From assembly GCA_903872785.1 (NCBI GenBank), contig CAIQLZ010000029.1, forward strand, positions 1-8,609: 8,609 nucleotides of DNA, read 5' to 3'. This document shows positions 6,603 through 8,609 of the stretch, piece by piece. The DNA is from Candidatus Levyibacteriota bacterium (GTDB taxonomy: Bacteria; Patescibacteriota; Microgenomatia; Levybacterales; UBA12049). The notes under the pieces were generated by a model, which saw only the letters and a list, made by a program, of their open reading frames with translations, was not told the origin of the DNA and did no database searches. Position numbers and translations under genes: made by a program. How positions within the stretch are numbered: the stretch's first letter is position 1; every line of letters begins with the position of its first letter.

Positions 6603-7763
6603 TTATTCTAGCGCAAGTTTTGCAAACCTTCTCTTGCCGACTTTAAGAATTCCTACTTCAATTTTTGCATCAGGATCGGTAACCCTCTTTTCATTTAAGA
6701 TTACCCCGCCTTGCTCGATCAGTCTTTTTGCTTCTGATTTGCTTGAAGCAAATTTTGCAGCAATAATGATCTCTGACACTGTGGCACCATCGCTTACATT
6801 GATATTAATTATTTCAGAAGGCGTTTCTTTATTTTGAACAGTTTTTTTAAAATTTTCCGCGGCGTCAATTGCAGCTTTTGCGCTATGCAATTCCGTAACT
6901 ATAATTTTCGCCAATTCCTTTTTTGCATCCATTGGGTTTTTGTTCCCTTCAATTTCTTTTATTTTTTTTAGATTAGTATTTGTTGCCAAGACAAAATATT
7001 GATTTATCAACTCATCTTTTATTGCCATAACTTTGGCAAACATATCATTGGGATTATCATCCAGCCAGATTGAATTTCCCCAAGTCTTGCTCATTTTCCG
7101 TCCGTCCGTCCCCATAAGAAATTCAATTGCGAGCACAAAAGATTCTTTATTTTTTAATTCTTTAATAAGTGTTCTGCCGGCTTGCATATTAAAAGTTTGA
7201 TCTGTTCCTCCGACTTGAATATCTGTATCTAAAGTTAAACTGTCGTATCCTTGCATAATCGGGTATAAAACTTCATGAAGACCAATTCTTTTTCCTTCGG
7301 TTAAGCGTTTTTTAATTAATTCACGGCTGATAAAGTCTCCGACAGAAAACTTTTGACAAAGTTTTACTGTTTCTTCAAAGGAAAGTTTTTTCAACCATTC
7401 GGAATTGTATCCAACTTTAACTTTAGAAAAATCCAGAATTTTCTCTGCCTGTTTTTGATATGTTTTAAAATTTTCCTGAATTTCAACAGATGTTAAAACC
7501 GGTCGTTCGGTATCTTTGTCCGATGTGTCTCCTATTAAAGCTGTAAAATCCCCAATTAAAAAAGTGACATTGTGTCCTAGCTTTGCGAGCTCCGATAATT
7601 TTCTTAAAACCACAGCATGACCCAGATGAATTTTTGTTGAAGTGGGATCGATACCTAAATAAACGTTTAATTTTTTACCGGTGGCCATAAGTCTTTTTAA
7701 TTCATCCCTATTGGGAATAATGTTTGCCACTCCCCTATTCAATAATTCGTCAATTTTATCCAT
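6603..7763 (-). CDS. tyrS: Tyrosyl-tRNA synthetase
   Basis: This class I enzyme charges tRNA-Tyr with tyrosine in the cytoplasm. From the ATG at 7763 it has 386 residues. The Rossmann-fold catalytic domain holds the HIGH-type motif HLGH (46-49, in IDPTSTKIHLGHAV), the substrate-pocket segment MQGYDSLTLDTDIQVGGTDQTFN (170-192) and the KMSKS-type loop KMSKT (223-227). A C-terminal S4 RNA-binding domain (about 327-386) contains SSKSEAKRLIEQGGVILN. The domain order and spacing fit the longer TyrRS type common in many bacteria. The QGYD and GGTDQ pattern supports tyrosine over tryptophan specificity. A TTG two codons upstream (7769) could also start, but the ATG coincides with the predicted transcription start and is preferred. 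There is no room for a T-box leader. It heads the tyrS-peptide-recG unit. Confidence 0.96.
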   Translation of the reverse strand: MDKIDELLNRGVANIIPNRDELKRLMATGKKLNVYLGIDPTSTKIHLGHAVVLRKLSELAKLGHNVTFLIGDFTALIGDTSDKDTERPVLTSVEIQENFKTYQKQAEKILDFSKVKVGYNSEWLKKLSFEETVKLCQKFSVGDFISRELIKKRLTEGKRIGLHEVLYPIMQGYDSLTLDTDIQVGGTDQTFNMQAGRTLIKELKNKESFVLAIEFLMGTDGRKMSKTWGNSIWLDDNPNDMFAKVMAIKDELINQYFVLATNTNLKKIKEIEGNKNPMDAKKELAKIIVTELHSAKAAIDAAENFKKTVQNKETPSEIININVSDGATVSEIIIAAKFASSKSEAKRLIEQGGVILNEKRVTDPDAKIEVGILKVGKRRFAKLALE

Positions 7764-7769
7764 AGCCAA

Positions 7770-7775
7770 AGTATA
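7770..7775 (-). promoter_or_regulatory. -10 element of tyrS, leaderless geometry
   Basis: TATACT on the minus strand (5 of 6 to consensus) ends 6 nt before the tyrS ATG, so +1 is predicted at 7763, the A of the ATG. At 17-bp spacing the -35 position (7793-7798) reads ACAACT, a poor match, so recognition would lean on the -10. Confidence 0.5.
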
Positions 7776-7797
7776 ACATATTATTTCTTAAAAGTTG

Positions 7798-7803
7798 TAT
7801 AAT
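7798..7803 (+). promoter_or_regulatory. -10 element of the penicillin-binding protein gene, leaderless geometry
   Basis: TATAAT on the plus strand is a perfect -10 and ends 6 nt before the ATG at 7810, placing +1 on the A of that ATG. The -35 position at 17-bp spacing (7775-7780, AACATA) is poor and overlaps the tyrS -10. Confidence 0.55.
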
Positions 7804-7809
7804 TTATCT

Positions 7810-8609
7810 ATGGTTTTCTTGGGAAGATCCAGACGTAGATTAAGATATACTTCAAACATCTATCTTTACAGTAAAATTGCAAGATTAGCCTTTTTTGGCT
7901 TGATTGGTTTATTTATAATCTTTTTCATAATGTTTGTCTGGTATAGCCGGGATTTACCAACACCGGCAAAGCTTTCCGCCAGCAACTTCTCTCAATCTAC
8001 TAAAATTTTTGACCGGAACGGAATTTTGCTTTACGATATTTATAAAGATCAAAACCGTACATATATAACTTTGGATCAAATCCCCAAAACGCTACAGGAA
8101 GCAACGATCTCTATAGAAGACAAAGATTTTTATAAAAATCAGGGATTTTCAATTATAGGTTACTTAAGAGCCTTTAGAAACGCAATTTTAAGTAGAAGAA
8201 TCGCCGGAGGAGGTTCCACTTTGACCCAACAACTGGTTAAAAACACACTCTTAACTTCCGAGCAAACTCTTGCGCGTAAAATTAAAGAATTTATTCTGGC
8301 GATTCAAGTTGACAGAAAATACACAAAGAATCAGATTTTGGAACTTTATTTTAATGCAACTCCTTATGGTGGAACAACTCTAGGGATCGAAGCAGCAGCA
8401 GAAAGATATTTTGGTAAAAAAGCAAAAGATCTGGATTTAACAGAGTCAGTTATATTGGCAGGACTGCCTCAGAGTCCGTCTTATTATTCTCCTTATGGGC
8501 AAAATCCGAAAGCCTATATTGAAAGGAGCAAGGAAGTGTTAAGAAGAATGCAGGAGGACGGCTATATTACTACAAAACAAGAGCAGGATACTTTAAAGAA
8601 ATTACCCAA
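7810..8609 (+). CDS. Class A penicillin-binding protein (glycosyltransferase family 51), 3' end cut by window edge
   Basis: This enzyme polymerises glycan strands from lipid II on the outer face of the membrane. The 266 visible residues give a basic cytoplasmic N-terminus (GRSRRRLR), a membrane anchor at about 23-45 and the GT51 domain from about 60. GT51 motifs in order are IEDKDFYKNQG (102-112, catalytic E103), GGGSTLTQQLVKN (133-145), RKIKEFILAIQVDRKYTKNQILELYFN (156-182, second glutamate E160), and GIEAAAERYFG with LAGLPQSPSYYSPY (192-229). The usual motif 1 is EDxxFxxHxG; the His position is N110 here. The transpeptidase domain expected of a class A protein would lie beyond the window, so a monofunctional glycosyltransferase cannot be fully excluded. 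The frame is open to the last base. The ATG is set by the promoter 6 nt upstream; no Shine-Dalgarno is present. Confidence 0.92.
   Translation, partial: MVFLGRSRRRLRYTSNIYLYSKIARLAFFGLIGLFIIFFIMFVWYSRDLPTPAKLSASNFSQSTKIFDRNGILLYDIYKDQNRTYITLDQIPKTLQEATISIEDKDFYKNQGFSIIGYLRAFRNAILSRRIAGGGSTLTQQLVKNTLLTSEQTLARKIKEFILAIQVDRKYTKNQILELYFNATPYGGTTLGIEAAAERYFGKKAKDLDLTESVILAGLPQSPSYYSPYGQNPKAYIERSKEVLRRMQEDGYITTKQEQDTLKKLP

Noticed and set aside
7764..7769. TTG start for tyrS at 7769
   Set aside because: It lies between the -10 element and the predicted +1, so it would not be in the message; the ATG at 7763 fits the promoter.

Overview
The window is ordinary bacterial chromosome, densely packed, from what looks like a small-genome, low-GC bacterium. 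My best guess is the Candidate Phyla Radiation (Patescibacteria), possibly Microgenomates-like. This rests on a compact NusB, few Shine-Dalgarno sites, very short spacers and the general look of the proteins; there is no rRNA or other marker to settle it. I see no CRISPR array, insertion sequence, tRNA, rRNA or phage gene.

Layout. From 1 to 7763 every gene is on the minus strand; from 7810 to the right edge one gene runs on the plus strand. In the direction of minus-strand transcription there are three blocks. (a) tyrS (tyrosyl-tRNA synthetase), a previously unlisted 34-codon membrane peptide, and recG (branch-migration helicase), each separated by exactly 4 nt. (b) A three-gene efflux-type ABC exporter: membrane fusion protein, ATPase, MacB/FtsX-type permease (4400 down to 1292). 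(c) rpmF (ribosomal protein L32), nusB (antitermination factor) and rnc (RNase III, cut by the left edge), a translation and rRNA-processing cluster with a 2-nt gap and an ATGA overlap. On the plus strand at the right edge is the N-terminal part of a class A penicillin-binding protein (peptidoglycan glycosyltransferase).

Regulation. Four sigma70-like promoters can be read. At three of them (rpmF, tyrS, penicillin-binding protein) the -10 hexamer is placed so that the predicted +1 falls on the A of the ATG, so these genes are probably leaderless. The tyrS and penicillin-binding-protein promoters are back to back in a 46-bp gap and each occupies the other's -35 position. The exporter promoter has a perfect 12-bp palindrome over its -35 region, which may be an operator.

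Composition. By hand-sampled lines the exporter operon is clearly richer in G+C (about 45-58%) than recG and tyrS (about 22-35%), while the rpmF-nusB-rnc end is mixed. The exporter may be an acquired cassette sitting between housekeeping blocks. I found no convincing new multi-gene system. The most interesting items are the small membrane peptide, the repeated leaderless promoter geometry and the exporter's palindrome.
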